Positions 1 to 10,305 of a stretch of 64,000 bases of DNA are shown piece after piece. Within the stretch, counting starts at the first letter, position 1. Each line of letters opens with the position of its first letter. A program made the translations under genes and the position numbers. Origin of the DNA: Aurelia coerulea (taxonomy: Eukaryota > Cnidaria > Scyphozoa > Semaeostomeae > Ulmaridae); NCBI GenBank assembly GCA_039566865.1, contig CM076943.1, positions 43,222,663 to 43,286,662 on the forward strand, given 5' to 3'. The notes beneath the pieces were generated by a model. It was not told the origin of the DNA. It searched no databases and was given only the letters and a program-made list of their open reading frames with translations.

Positions 1-1
1 A

Positions 2-1334
2 CAGCGAACAGTTCTAAATGGACAGAATTCTGATTGGGGAGATATTTCAGCAGGAGTACCCCAGGGTTCTATTCTAGGTCCCTTGTTTTTCCTTGTATAT
101 ATCAACGATCTAGCTGCTGACGTGAAGTGCAATGTTAAGCTTTTTGCTGATGATACATCGTTGTTTACTGTAGTAGAAGACTCTAACTCTGCTGCCAGTG
201 ATATGAACCATGACCTAGAGTTGATAAGACAGTGGGCCTACGATTGGAAAATTTCCTTCAATCCTGATCCGCAAAAACAAGCTGTTGAACTGATATTTTC
301 TACGAAAAGAATTGAAATCAATCATCCAGAAATTCGTTTTAATAATATTCCAGTGATGAAAGTGGATAAACATAAATATTTAGGAATTATCCTGGACTCA
401 AAGCTTTCTTTTTCGGCTCATATCCAGGCAGCTGTCTCTAAGACAAGGAAGGGTGTCGGTTTGCTGAAATATCTCTCCAAGTACCTACCCAGACATACCT
501 TAAACGAATTATTCAAGCTCTATGTGCGACCCCACCTGGAAAACGGAGATGTTATCTATCATATTCCGGCCAAAGTATGTGAATTTAGCAGTAACACTAC
601 TTTGTCAAGTTTGATGGAAAAGTTGGAGTCAGTTCAGTATTCTGCTGCTCTAGCTGTTACAGGAACGTGGAGGGGGACATCGCGAGAGAAGTTGTACGAA
701 GAACTTGGTTGGGAATCATTGAGTTCCCGAAGATGGAGTAGACGCCTTACGTTGTTTTACAAAATGATACATAATCTGATGCCTGAATATACAGCTGATC
801 CAATCCCTCAACTTCAGCAGTCGCATTACTCTCTTCCGCAATCAGGATGTCATTGGGCGAATAAGGGCAAGGACAGAAAAATTCAAATGTAGCTTTAATC
901 CCAATTGCTTGTCAGAATGGAATGAACTAGATCCGGAGGTTAGACTTGCACCATCGGTCGCTATCTTTAAGAGAAAGCTGATTTCAATTATCTGCCCCCC
1001 TGCTAAATCTTCCTTTGGGATTCATGATCCAATAGGATTATCCTATCTGACTCAACTTAGAGTGGGTCTTAGTAAGTTATGCTTTCACAAATTCAAGCAC
1101 AATTTTAGGGATGCCATAAATCCAATGTGTCCTACAAACGATGGTATGGAGACTACGGAACACTTTTTGTTGCTCTGCCCCTCCTTTGAGGTGGAACGTC
1201 GAAATCTTCTCGCTAGAGTGTTTGATTTGCTGCGACCATTTGGACATATCAATCTTTCAAATGAGGTTTTGACGCAACTTTTATTATATGGTGATAAAGA
1301 CCTTCCAAAGGACCTCAACAGAAATATACTCTAG
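2..1334 (+). pseudogene. LINE (non-LTR retrotransposon) reverse transcriptase, C-terminal part, frameshifted
   Basis: This is the last part of a LINE polyprotein, cut by the window edge at its 5' side. Visible reverse transcriptase motifs are GVPQGSILGP just upstream of YINDL, then the catalytic FADD box (about positions 137-150), followed by the thumb motif KYLGIILDSKLSF. The frame used up to about 840 runs into a stop at 890-892, while the +1 frame continues with NQDVIGRIRARTEKFK and SEWNELDPEVR and ends at 1334, so one frameshift near 840 explains the break. The tail carries an HFLLLCPSF motif with upstream cysteine, as in the C-terminal region of many LINEs. The antisense LINE tails at 20143, 32368 and 36106 share its layout (ELGWE, then an arginine-rich stretch, then SEWN). 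The clade (Jockey/CR1-like) is inferred. Not functional as it stands. Confidence 0.85.
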
Positions 1335-2061
1335 CTGACTCTACATTACATCCACGCAACTGGTCGCTTCAGTTGAGATCACCGTAAATCTAGTTAAACG
1401 TCACCAAACCACTTAGTCCATTTTCGTAAAATTTCTTGTCGTAGAGTCCTGTCCATATATTCCTTTGCAAGTCTGTTTCACATTGGATGTTAGGCTTATA
1501 TTAGAAATCCAGACCCGATAGCGGTGTCTCGAGCCATGGGGACCTTGGGTGGGGAGCAGTGACGGGGACGGTTGTTGTCGTTGTTGTTTTCCTCGGCCGG
1601 CGTTCCAATTGTTAACTATTATATTTTGGCCTGACATCTAATGTGAAACCGGCTCAAATATTTATTTGTAAAATATTTTTTTAATTAGCATTTCTATCTG
1701 TATTAGTTGTAGCGTATGTATAGTAGTTTGTAGTAGTTGTATTTTAATTTATATTAATTCCAGGGGGTAGACATGACATTTTGCTCCTAGGATAGAAATC
1801 TAATGTGGTATAGTAGATTGTAGGTAGTGTTTAGGTAATTTTGTTGCAAATTTTTATATTGAATATAAAAAAAAGTCCATATTCATAAAGAAAATATTTC
1901 CAAGAGACATACACTTTGATAAGAAAATCAATTCTATTTGTGATTAGACCCATTGAGGGCGACGGTACTCTAATTAAGAAACATTTACTACTAAAACACC
2001 GACATTTTCATGTGAAATTTAAAAAACTTTAAGTACTAAGTGCTGATCCAACAAGTTTCCT
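1335..2061. other. LINE 3' flank and non-coding sequence
   Basis: No gene is visible. The first part is probably the 3' untranslated region of the preceding LINE; an A-rich run near 1868-1876 may mark its end, but no target duplication can be named because the 5' end lies outside the window. Confidence 0.35.
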
Positions 2062-2335
2062 AGGGAGTGGTCATTAAGTATGTGCTATACTGGGATACTG
2101 GGGCGGAGGGTATTTGCAGAATCCTTACAAAAATTTCAAACCCCTCCTAACTTTTCTCTAAAATGTCTCATGCCCCATCAACATTTTTGAAAGTTGTTTT
2201 GTACCCCATCTCGGCTCTAACTGATAAAATTCAACGATTCCATTAAAACAGTCTTGGTCTACTACTTGCATGTTGTTACGCCACACCAAAATAATCTGAT
2301 AGGACAGGACGACTCTTGCTAGCCTCAATATCATT

Positions 2336-2695
2336 TTATGTGCACTGTACCATTTCAAATAAACTCATTTGCTCTGTAGTTAGTTGCAACCCTTCCTCCC
2401 CGTGTTGTTGTAAAATCAACTCCATAGTTCTCTCTTCACCAATCTCATGGTAACTGCTGTTAGGAAACTCTGCCATATCTGAAGAATCTAAGCTTGATGC
2501 AATTGTATTTCCAAAACAAGGTCCTCTGCAATCACTATCGTCAGAATCAATCAAAGAATCTTCATCAGATTCCAAATAATTTTGGTCTGCTATTTCCTCC
2601 TGTAAACTTGTTGAGGCTATATGTGCCTTTATGAAAATAACTTGCTCCCTATTCTTCAGCTTGAGAGACTTACACAGTTCGTGGTATTAGAGATC
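2336..2695 (-). pseudogene. Acidic open frame, possible remnant of an unknown protein
   Basis: On the minus strand the frame is open for about 119 codons, from just after a TAA near 2695 to the stop at 2336. It encodes a lysine-rich start (KSLKLKNREQ) followed by an acid-rich stretch (ESDEDSLIDSDDSD) and a glutamine/glutamate-rich tail. The composition is unlike random AT-rich translation, but I recognise no family and see no clean splice signals. It may be cargo or decayed coding sequence of the element bounded at 2062 and 7745. Confidence 0.2.
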
Positions 2696-2699
2696 ATAC

Positions 2700-5410
2700 T
2701 TGTCCAATTCCTTAACTTTTAATGCTAATTAACTGAATATTTAATTAGAGTTAATTACAAGGGAAGGCATGTTTCATGGTATTAGGTGTGGCACACCCTT
2801 TTTCCCCTTTGTGCACCTTGACAACAACAACAACTGTGGGTTCTAGAGGATACGTGGCGAATAAAACTATTCTCGTCGTTTTTTCTTCCCCATGAGAGTT
2901 CATTTTCAATAGATTCGCCTATGTCCTGGCCAAAAGCTTTTTCACTTGGGGGAATTGGGTATGTACGTATAAAAGTAAAACAGAAGCTTGATGGGCACTC
3001 CGTTCAGGTATCCTGCAAGAAAAAGCGACGCAGCCGTTTCGTTGGCAAGGCCATCATCATCGAAGCTTTGCAAGATGTAAAGCGCTGTTTCTGACGCATT
3101 GGGTGAGATAATTCTGATTATATGCTTCCTTGTATTTGTCTTTTCCATTTGGTGTCAGTTCATTTTATCAAGGTATCGATATTTTGGGCTACGTATTTAT
3201 ATTGTGGTAAGAGTTTTTGGGTCTATGCTTAGGAGCCATATCTTCTCCGTCGGTATTCGCGAAGTCAAAGTATACTAAGGACTGAATTAACCCATGGTCT
3301 TGGGGATATTTCTTGATCGTTTTTCAATGAAAGCATGTTTTAAAGTTTCAACAAGTCCTATATTTTGCAGCTGGCTCTATCATCACTGCTTGGACAGAGA
3401 ACGATGGTTCATTTTTCTGTTTCCCTTTAAGTCCCCCTAGGCTAAAAGTACCTGCAATTTTTTTTTTCCGTTCTGATATGCCAGAATTTAATGGCCTTTT
3501 TCTTCCACCAAGAATACAAATTTTCACTCAATTTATAGAGGCTTCGCCCTTCCTCGTGTTTATTCTAACTTGCTGCCAATATTGCTAATGGCAATTGTCA
3601 TTTTCCAGGTTTGGGTCTATGAAGTTTTTTCCTAAAAATTGCAGCTACCAAAAACAAAACGTCTTTTCCGAATATAATAAAAGGTTACATTATATTTTCA
3701 TCTGAGGTGACTTTATCTCATAGGCTAGGCCCGGGGACTCGCGCCATGGTAGCAGCGTCCAGAAAAGTTTTTCTAATTTTCTCCGACAGAGAGTACATTT
3801 CTGTGGGAGCCGTCCTCATTTTGTGTACATGGAATATATACAAAGAATGTTGCTGTAAGAAATTTTTATTTATTTCTCGTGGGCTACGGAATATCATTTT
3901 GGGAATTAATGCTCCTCTTCATGCAAACTTTCGTTTTACGGTGTCCTTCATAAAAACCATGCGTGCTATAGTGTCCAAATGAACGAATTTGTTTATGAAT
4001 GATGTAGCTCAGCCTTAGAGTGTTTGATTGGCTTTACCGGTAGTAAAATTGTAATTAGGCCCTATTTTTAGAACGAGGAATTCTTTCTTTTCGGAAAAAA
4101 TTTCAATATGTTACACGTGTTTTATTTTTTAAGAAACCAACGATTTGGCTAGTGCTGAAGGTTTCTTAAAATTGTCGGATTTTGAGTGCTCTGAGTTTCT
4201 TGCGAGTTTCTTGGGGGTTCCATAACAATCTTCATGTTCTTTAACTGTGCCTTCGTGGGCATTACTCTGGTACCATGAGAGTTTTATGATGCAGGATACA
4301 AGTGAAAATAAATCGTAGATATGTTAAGGTTTTCCTCTATCAATATAAATAGTTTCTTAACTTATTTTTCTAAGTACTGGAGTTATCTTAATTTTCTGGC
4401 GATCTGAGAGTTGAATTTCTTATGGACAGTTTCTTGTGGAAAGAGGATACGCGTACTTTCCCCACCTTTTATGGAGAAATGTCATTAGAAACACGTATTC
4501 ATCTCATTAGTTGATCTCATTTGGTACAAATTCGACGGGTGGACTGCAAGCTGTCTCCTTAGTTAGGATGTTTTATATACCTTTTCTTCTCCGAAGACAT
4601 TCCATGTTCCCTTGAAATCGTTATATTTCTTTTAGCATTGAGTTAATTTTTGTCATTTGCAGGTATTTCATTGAACTGGGAATCAAACTTTTGCAGTCTT
4701 TTCGCCTTTAGGTGTTGAGAGTTAAAGATCTTTAAAAAAAAGCTCCCTATGCAGCTTTAAATGTTTTAACAAAATCTTACTGGCTGCTCCTTTTTCTGGT
4801 TTGCGAAATGTCTAAAGATGAGGCAGGCACAACCTAAAATCCGAATTGATCACTTGTAATGAGATCTTTTTTGACAAAGTGACACGTTCTCTGCATGGTA
4901 TTTGCTCCTGGTATTTAACTCCAACAGAAAAAAAAGCGATAAATAATTGAATTTGCTCTCTTCTTGATGCAAAATGGAAACGAGAGATTAGCTGCCTTTA
5001 GTATTTTCATGATATTTTCAAAGTTTTTCATTAAAAAACTTTAATGGACTTTCTGATTGGCTCATTTCAAAAAGTGCTATGAATTCATTTTTCGTTTTTT
5101 CTTCTCTTTCGGAATTTTATGGTGATAAGATGTGGCCGGTGTCAGACGAAAATGTTTAGCAAATGGTTCTTTCACTCAAATAGGAAAGTTTTGTGTGCAA
5201 ACACTTGGGGTCCAAGCAGTTTTAGACACTTGTGGTACCTATTTTTTTTTTTTTTATAACTAAACTTGCGAGAAAAGCTTTCATTACAAGGGTCCGTGGC
5301 GTTGATAGTTAATATTTATAAAATTCTTGCTGGTTTTCTAGCGTTAAATTCCAAATCTTTTTGAATTCAGAATTCAGTTCAAAATCATTGTCATAGAAAT
5401 TTGTTTGCAG
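2700..5410. other. Non-coding, no gene seen
   Basis: AT-rich sequence with only short chance frames. Around 4112-4270 there is a diverged copy of one arm of the TA-flanked CACTCATT...TTATAAGAAAC palindromic family seen complete at 16124-16510. Confidence 0.4.
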
Positions 5411-5418
5411 CATGGCCT

Positions 5419-5839
5419 TAGCCTGCGTGCAGACTCTACTGATTTCCTTTCATTTCAGAGAGGTTCTCCTCCAGTAGAGTCTGCGCAACAGCGACCAAAT
5501 CCTTGTTTTCAGTTCATGAGAAACGAGGAACCTTTCCTGATTGGCCAAAGCATATCCCCTTTGTTTGATGGAGTGTCTGTGTCTTTGTTCGAGTCTGCTG
5601 ATATTCAATTGGCGTATGCATGAACAAAGATAGCCATAGAAACCCTTTTGTGATAAATGTGTGTCGGTGTTTTGTCTACCCTATTCATAGGCAGCTCTAT
5701 TGAATCAAATTCAATGAGTTAGTTTCCTCAATCCTTGGAACCGCGCGTGACCAAAAACAAGGATTTGGTCGCTGTTGCGCAGACTCCACTGGAGGAGAAC
5801 CTCTCTGAAAAGAAATCAGTAGAGTCTGCACGCAGGCTA
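5419..5839. mobile_element. hAT-type MITE, 421 bp, 8-bp target duplication CATGGCCT
   Basis: The inverted ends are TAGCCTGCGTGCAGACTCTA on the left and the complementary sequence on the right; pairing extends roughly 90 bp, through GAGAGGTTCTCCTCCAGT. The 8-bp duplication CATGGCCT lies directly on both sides (5411-5418 and 5840-5847). An 8-bp duplication is the hallmark of hAT transposases. No open frame; non-autonomous. Confidence 0.9.
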
Positions 5840-5847
5840 CATGGCCT

Positions 5848-7018
5848 CGAATTTACCTTATGGTATGCTTTGATGAATACGAAAAGATAAATCATTTTTA
5901 TCTGACCTTACAAATGTTTCTTGTTGCTGAAACGTAATATTTCATTGTTATGTCCTTTGAATATTTTGCAAAAACACACTTTTTCAAACGTAGAATGTTC
6001 AGTATGTCAAAAGATGCTGGTTTCTCATACTAAATGTTTCATTTCAATGGGATTTCAATCCATTCAAGAAAGGATACAAAATTGTTTCAGCAGTCTAACG
6101 CGGTCTTTCCACATATCATATCTTCATGTTTTTTGGAGATACAAACATTCCGCTCATGTGAACCCGCTCAAGAAATGAAAAAAACAAAAACAAATAAGAA
6201 TAAGAACAAATAGAGTCTTAATCATAATGGTCTGATTTTTTACTTGAAAGTCCTTTACGCTTGTAAATTTCAGGTTTTTTGGCTTATGCAAGCAATTTTT
6301 TCCCCAAATTTGTGTATATATTTTCATAAATTTTGCTGGTCTCTTCAACGGAATATTGTTTTTCGCTTCGATCATCTCGATAAGAACAAATGTAGCAGTT
6401 GAACTGTTCCACATAAGAAAAATCCTGTCGCCACGAATATTTCTTATTTTTGTAAACAAGCCTAGGCTAAACATCAACAACTTCTCAACTTGGTGGTCTT
6501 TTATCTAAAATACGTAAAACTTGAAGACTCATTTCTTTAAATTTGGCCACGACTGTTTTCGATCTTTTTGAGTGAACAATTGTTATAGAAATGGCTTTTT
6601 GGATCTGTTTTTTGACCATGAATTGGTACATTGATCTTGGGCCAGCATTGATTTTTGTGTTGACAAGGCAGATATTTGCTCAAGCTCGATTCTTTTATTA
6701 TTCAAAACAAAAATAAAGAAAAATTAATTAACTTGAAGGCATGTTTAAACGACGTCATCATTTTTTTTGCTGGTGTTTTCGTTTGTGTTCGGTTTTCGTT
6801 AGTAATGTAATAAATTTTTAGGGTTTGATACCCAAGTTCATTGTTGTGGTTCATAGGCAGCCTTAACGCTGTCTTTGAAACTGTTTGTTTATGATGTGAA
6901 TTCTAATTCACTTTATCTATTTTTTCGAAGCGGCCAGCGTAGAGGATAAATGTAGCTAGGGTTCATTGCAGGGTATTAGTGCCCGCCTGACGCTACTTAT
7001 CTGCATCAGAATGATGTA
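5848..7018. other. Non-coding, no gene seen
   Basis: AT-rich. A 108-codon minus-strand frame at 6154-6480 has a hydrophobic end but no recognisable domain, codon bias or splice sites and is treated as chance. Confidence 0.4.
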
Positions 7019-7073
7019 GCCGCAGCAGCAGCAGCAGCACCTGTTTACCTGCAGCAGCAGCAGCAGCAGCAGG
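7019..7073. repeat. (CAG)n microsatellite, two blocks
   Basis: Six or so CAG units, a short interruption (ACCTGTTTACCTG) and again seven or so CAG units. Not in a convincing open frame. Confidence 0.9.
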
Positions 7074-7796
7074 TCTTTCTCAATCTTTCTTAATCCGTCC
7101 TCCTTTTTCCCACTTTTTCTCCTCTAGGTGGTGATTGGGGGGCACACTTCGTGTTCTTTGGGGGGAAATTTGGTATTTCAATGGCAATCACCAGCCTTAA
7201 AGAAGCAATTTCGGGCAGGCAACGTGGGCCGGTACGCTGACCTCCCAGTTTCCTGCAGTTGGCCAATTTGATCAAGGTTTGATCAAATTAAAAAATCCTA
7301 CAAGGTGTACCTCAATGATGGTAAATAGTGAATCTCTTTTGTTTGGAGACAGAGCTTACTCTGAGGGGTGCTTTTCAAGCTTCTAATCTCGAGGGTAATT
7401 AAACTTGTCTAAAGATCCATCATTGAAAAGTGTGATCTCCAGAATTTGCAAATGTTCCATTCTGACAGCTGAGCATTTAAATAACTACTTGGAACATTTG
7501 AATAACTACTTGGAACATCTAAATAACAACTAGGGGCATTTAGGCAACTACTTCGAACGGAACGTTGAATAGCTATTATACTCAACACTATGAAAGAATT
7601 TCTTTAGAAACTGTGATTTCGATTTCATACCCCCTCAAAAATGTCAATACTTATTTCATACCCCACCTTAAAGTACCAAAAAAATCCTGTACCCCTCCTA
7701 AATACCCTCCGCCCCAGCATAGCACATACTTAATGACCACTCCCTTATAAAAAAAACTTGTAATGGACTTACATTTCCCAACTATTCTCTATTCAC

Positions 7797-8310
7797 AGGG
7801 GCGGATCCAGGGGGGCGCTACGGGTGCCTGAGCACCCCTCAAAAATCCAAAGATATGCATTTTACATAATTAGCTGATTTAGTAGATGAAGCACTGAAAA
7901 TTACAACTATATGGAGACATCAAGTGATAAGGCGACTCTTGTACCACCCCCCCCCCCCCCCCTCCCATCACATATTTTGGATTGAAAATTCAGCGACTCC
8001 AAAACATGCTTTGTTTCAGTTCTGTGAACTGTTTCATAAAATGTGTAAAACACAACAACAACATAATCTAAACATCGAAATGGATTTGTTATACATTCTG
8101 TGAGTCCGTCATTCATTGCAAAGTGGTCCACAGTTTATCTCAGCGCACGTTCCCTATCGCGCTGACTGAGCATCCGACAGTTCACATGATCAGATGCTGG
8201 GCCAATAGCACCATAGATTGATGGATGCTCAGTTTTAGCGGGAGCACCCGAGATTCAAATTTCCTAGGCTGAACCAATCAAAATTGTGTTTGAGGGGTGC
8301 TCGGCTTTAT
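7797..8310. mobile_element. Degenerate MITE remnant
   Basis: It starts with CAGGGGCGGATCCAGGGGGG, a sequence typical of hAT element ends, and has an inverted match between GAGCACCCCTCAAA (about 7838) and TTTGAGGGGTGCTC (about 8289). The matching outer right end is missing, so it is broken or rearranged. Confidence 0.35.
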
Positions 8311-8388
8311 CAAAGAGTTGTAGCGTTGATCAAGAATATCCTTTGATGGACCCAACCAAAACCAAATGATTCCATTGAAAGTCAGGCA

Positions 8389-8657
8389 ATGGACGATGAT
8401 GATGTTCTTGCCGCGCTAGAAATTCTACTGACAAACATTCTCATACCTTGGGATGAGAAGAAACGTAGAGCTATTGCTCTGCAAGAGGTATGTTTGAAAA
8501 GAGTACGAATTTTATTCAACAACAGAGAAGATAAGAAAGAGAAAAAGAAGGAAGCTTTCACGAAGCTGAAAGATTTAGGCCTGACAATCTGCGAAGCTTC
8601 TCGCTTTCAGTTCCCGGCCGAACAGAGGACAAGAGCAGGAGAATTTCTCCCAGTCAG
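8389..8657 (+). CDS. Exon 1 of OTU/vertnin-like-hAT fusion gene
   Basis: The ATG at 8389 has a good context (G at -3, G at +4) and opens an alpha-helical, lysine-rich N-terminus (MDDDDVLAALEILL..., then KKEKKKEAFTKLKDLG) ending in GEFLPV. The frame itself runs to a stop at 8742, but a strong donor CAG|GTATAC lies at 8657/8658 in phase 2. The acceptor TTATTCTTCAG|C at 10305/10306 needs exactly one nucleotide and joins as AGC (Ser), giving FLPV-S-TTENGSSLF, which leads directly into the OTU-like domain of the next exon. That perfect phase match, and the lack of any upstream open frame in exon 2 beyond a stop at 10268-10270, support the splice. I recognise no separate domain in this exon; in vertnin-type proteins a helical N-terminus also precedes the OTU fold. 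The join is inferred, not proven. Confidence 0.65.
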
Positions 8658-9169
8658 GTATACACTGCATAAACAAGCCTTTTTGGCTAAAATTCTAAAT
8701 ACTTTATATGATTCTTACTTGCACCGAAAGCCGCAGTTCTGATTGAGTTGAATCAGAAATTCGAGGGGCATTTCACTCATTCGAAAAGCGTAGCAGATTT
8801 TGTCAGAAGAGAACAAATCAACAAAAGGAACTTTTGAGAGATTTTTCTTGGAAACAAAATAATTTTTGCCAAAGATGAACGAGAGTTTTTGTCAGTGAAA
8901 TGTCCCTCGCAGAAATTGTTATTGATTTGGCCTCCAGACGATAGACAGTGTTTGCAGGGATGAAAGGTCAAAGGCAGTGGTAAAACGCCTTCTGTTGTTT
9001 TGTGGAATATGTATTTGTCTGATTCCAGCTATGATCACAAAACCACTTTCACAGGTGATTGAAACTTTTGATTCGATATGTGAAATGAACTGGCCACAAG
9101 AGTCATTTGATTTCAATTAGTGGTCAAAGGTCAAATGTTTGCCCTTTGATTTGGCTTGCTGTAATATGC

Positions 9170-9268
9170 TACTCTCCTTCGCAGAGCTTTTCATGCAGCA
9201 TAGATCCTAATCCTTTGCGAAGCCTTGCAAAGCAAATGATGGAAAGGAGCCTCTGCACAGGAGAGTAG
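9170..9268. mobile_element. Short MITE, 99 bp
   Basis: Inverted ends TACTCTCCTTCGCAGAG and CTCTGCACAGGAGAGTAG, flanked by TAATATGC (9162-9169) and TAATTTGC (9269-9276), an 8-bp duplication with one mismatch. hAT-like by duplication length. Confidence 0.7.
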
Positions 9269-9381
9269 TAATTTGCAAGAATTTTCAAGATTATAAAATT
9301 TCCAAATGTATAAGATAGGTATTTAAAATTGTAAACTTTGCTGCTGCCATGTCCAAAACGGCATAAATCCGTTCAGATCTA

Positions 9382-9421
9382 ATAACCAGACCCGATTTCA
9401 AATGAAATCGGGTGTGGTTAT
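9382..9421. repeat. 40-bp hairpin
   Basis: ATAACCAGACCCGATTTCA pairs with TGAAATCGGGTGTGGTTAT, with almost no loop. Possibly a deleted MITE; no target duplication identified. Confidence 0.6.
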
Positions 9422-10305
9422 GAGGCTAGTTCTGATCCTGATCAACATCCAAAATATAGTCGATTAATTCTTTAAAGTTAGTAGAACAAGAAGGCTTTTG
9501 CAGTAATGATTGTCTTTGGAGACAAATCTACGCTTAGTATAAACCTCAGCATGTTCTCAAAATCAGGCAATCAAAATTTACTCTAACAAATCACAAAATA
9601 CCACGGGCTTTTCGTAACTTACCAAATATATCCAAATGGCCCACAAACACAAATTCCTTTGAGTTTATGGTGTCTCAAAGAGTGTTACTGAAAGTTTTTG
9701 ATTTTTCACAAATCATAAATTACCATGACCTCCTTGTAATTTGCGAATTTTTTCACATTTTTGCATTATGCGAAAACGCTCCCAAATTGCAATAAACCCT
9801 TCGATTTAAAAAAAAAGATGCAAAAGAATGAGAAGGGAGAGATGATGACATGAACTGCTAGACTGACTGTCTTCCTCACAATACCTGCCAGTGCTCCCTT
9901 GTTGAAGAGGTTTTATAGAAAATTGTCAATCTGCAAGCAATAATTTTCGGTCAGCTTTGAAGGGTGCTTGAATGGCTAGTTGAGGTTTGGTAACAAATGA
10001 CAAGATGTCACTTATCATCCAATGAATTTAGCTTGTACTCTCACATCCTTTACACATAGAATGTCTGGGATATCTGATTTTTGTTTGTGGCTAAATGTCT
10101 TTTGTCAGGGGTGATGGGAATTTTCTTGTTTATGAGAAATTTGTCTATGATTTTTAACGGCGAGAAGCTGGGTTTCAATTGTTGCAAAATTGCCCATCAT
10201 GTTGGGATTAGTTTCCATCCATTCAAAGATTCATTGCTTCCTTCTCGATAAAAGCTACAAAGCTGTGTGACATCATCGATTACATCAATTTTCATTATTC
10301 TTCAG

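Larger units (their letters stand above)
2062..7745. repeat. 5.7-kb interval bounded by ~45-bp inverted repeats
   Basis: The left end begins AGGGAGTGGTCATTAAGTAT and the right end is its reverse complement (ends TTAATGACCACTCCCT). They match over about 45 bp up to GGCGGAGGGTATTT, except for a 10-bp insertion in the left copy near 2095. This could be a large DNA transposon with degenerated content or two separate MITE fragments. No transposase is recognisable between them, and the target duplication is ambiguous (AT-rich flanks). An hAT MITE sits inside at 5419-5839. Confidence 0.4.
8658..10305 (+). other. Predicted intron of the OTU-hAT gene
   Basis: It starts GTATAC and ends in a pyrimidine-rich tract before TTCAG, 1648 bp, AT-rich, no open frame of note. 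It contains a 99-bp MITE (9170-9268) and a 40-bp near-perfect hairpin (9382-9421). Confidence 0.6.

Noticed and set aside
6154..6480. 108-codon minus-strand frame as a membrane protein gene
   Set aside because: Hydrophobic end comes from AT-rich sequence; no domain, no splice or promoter context.
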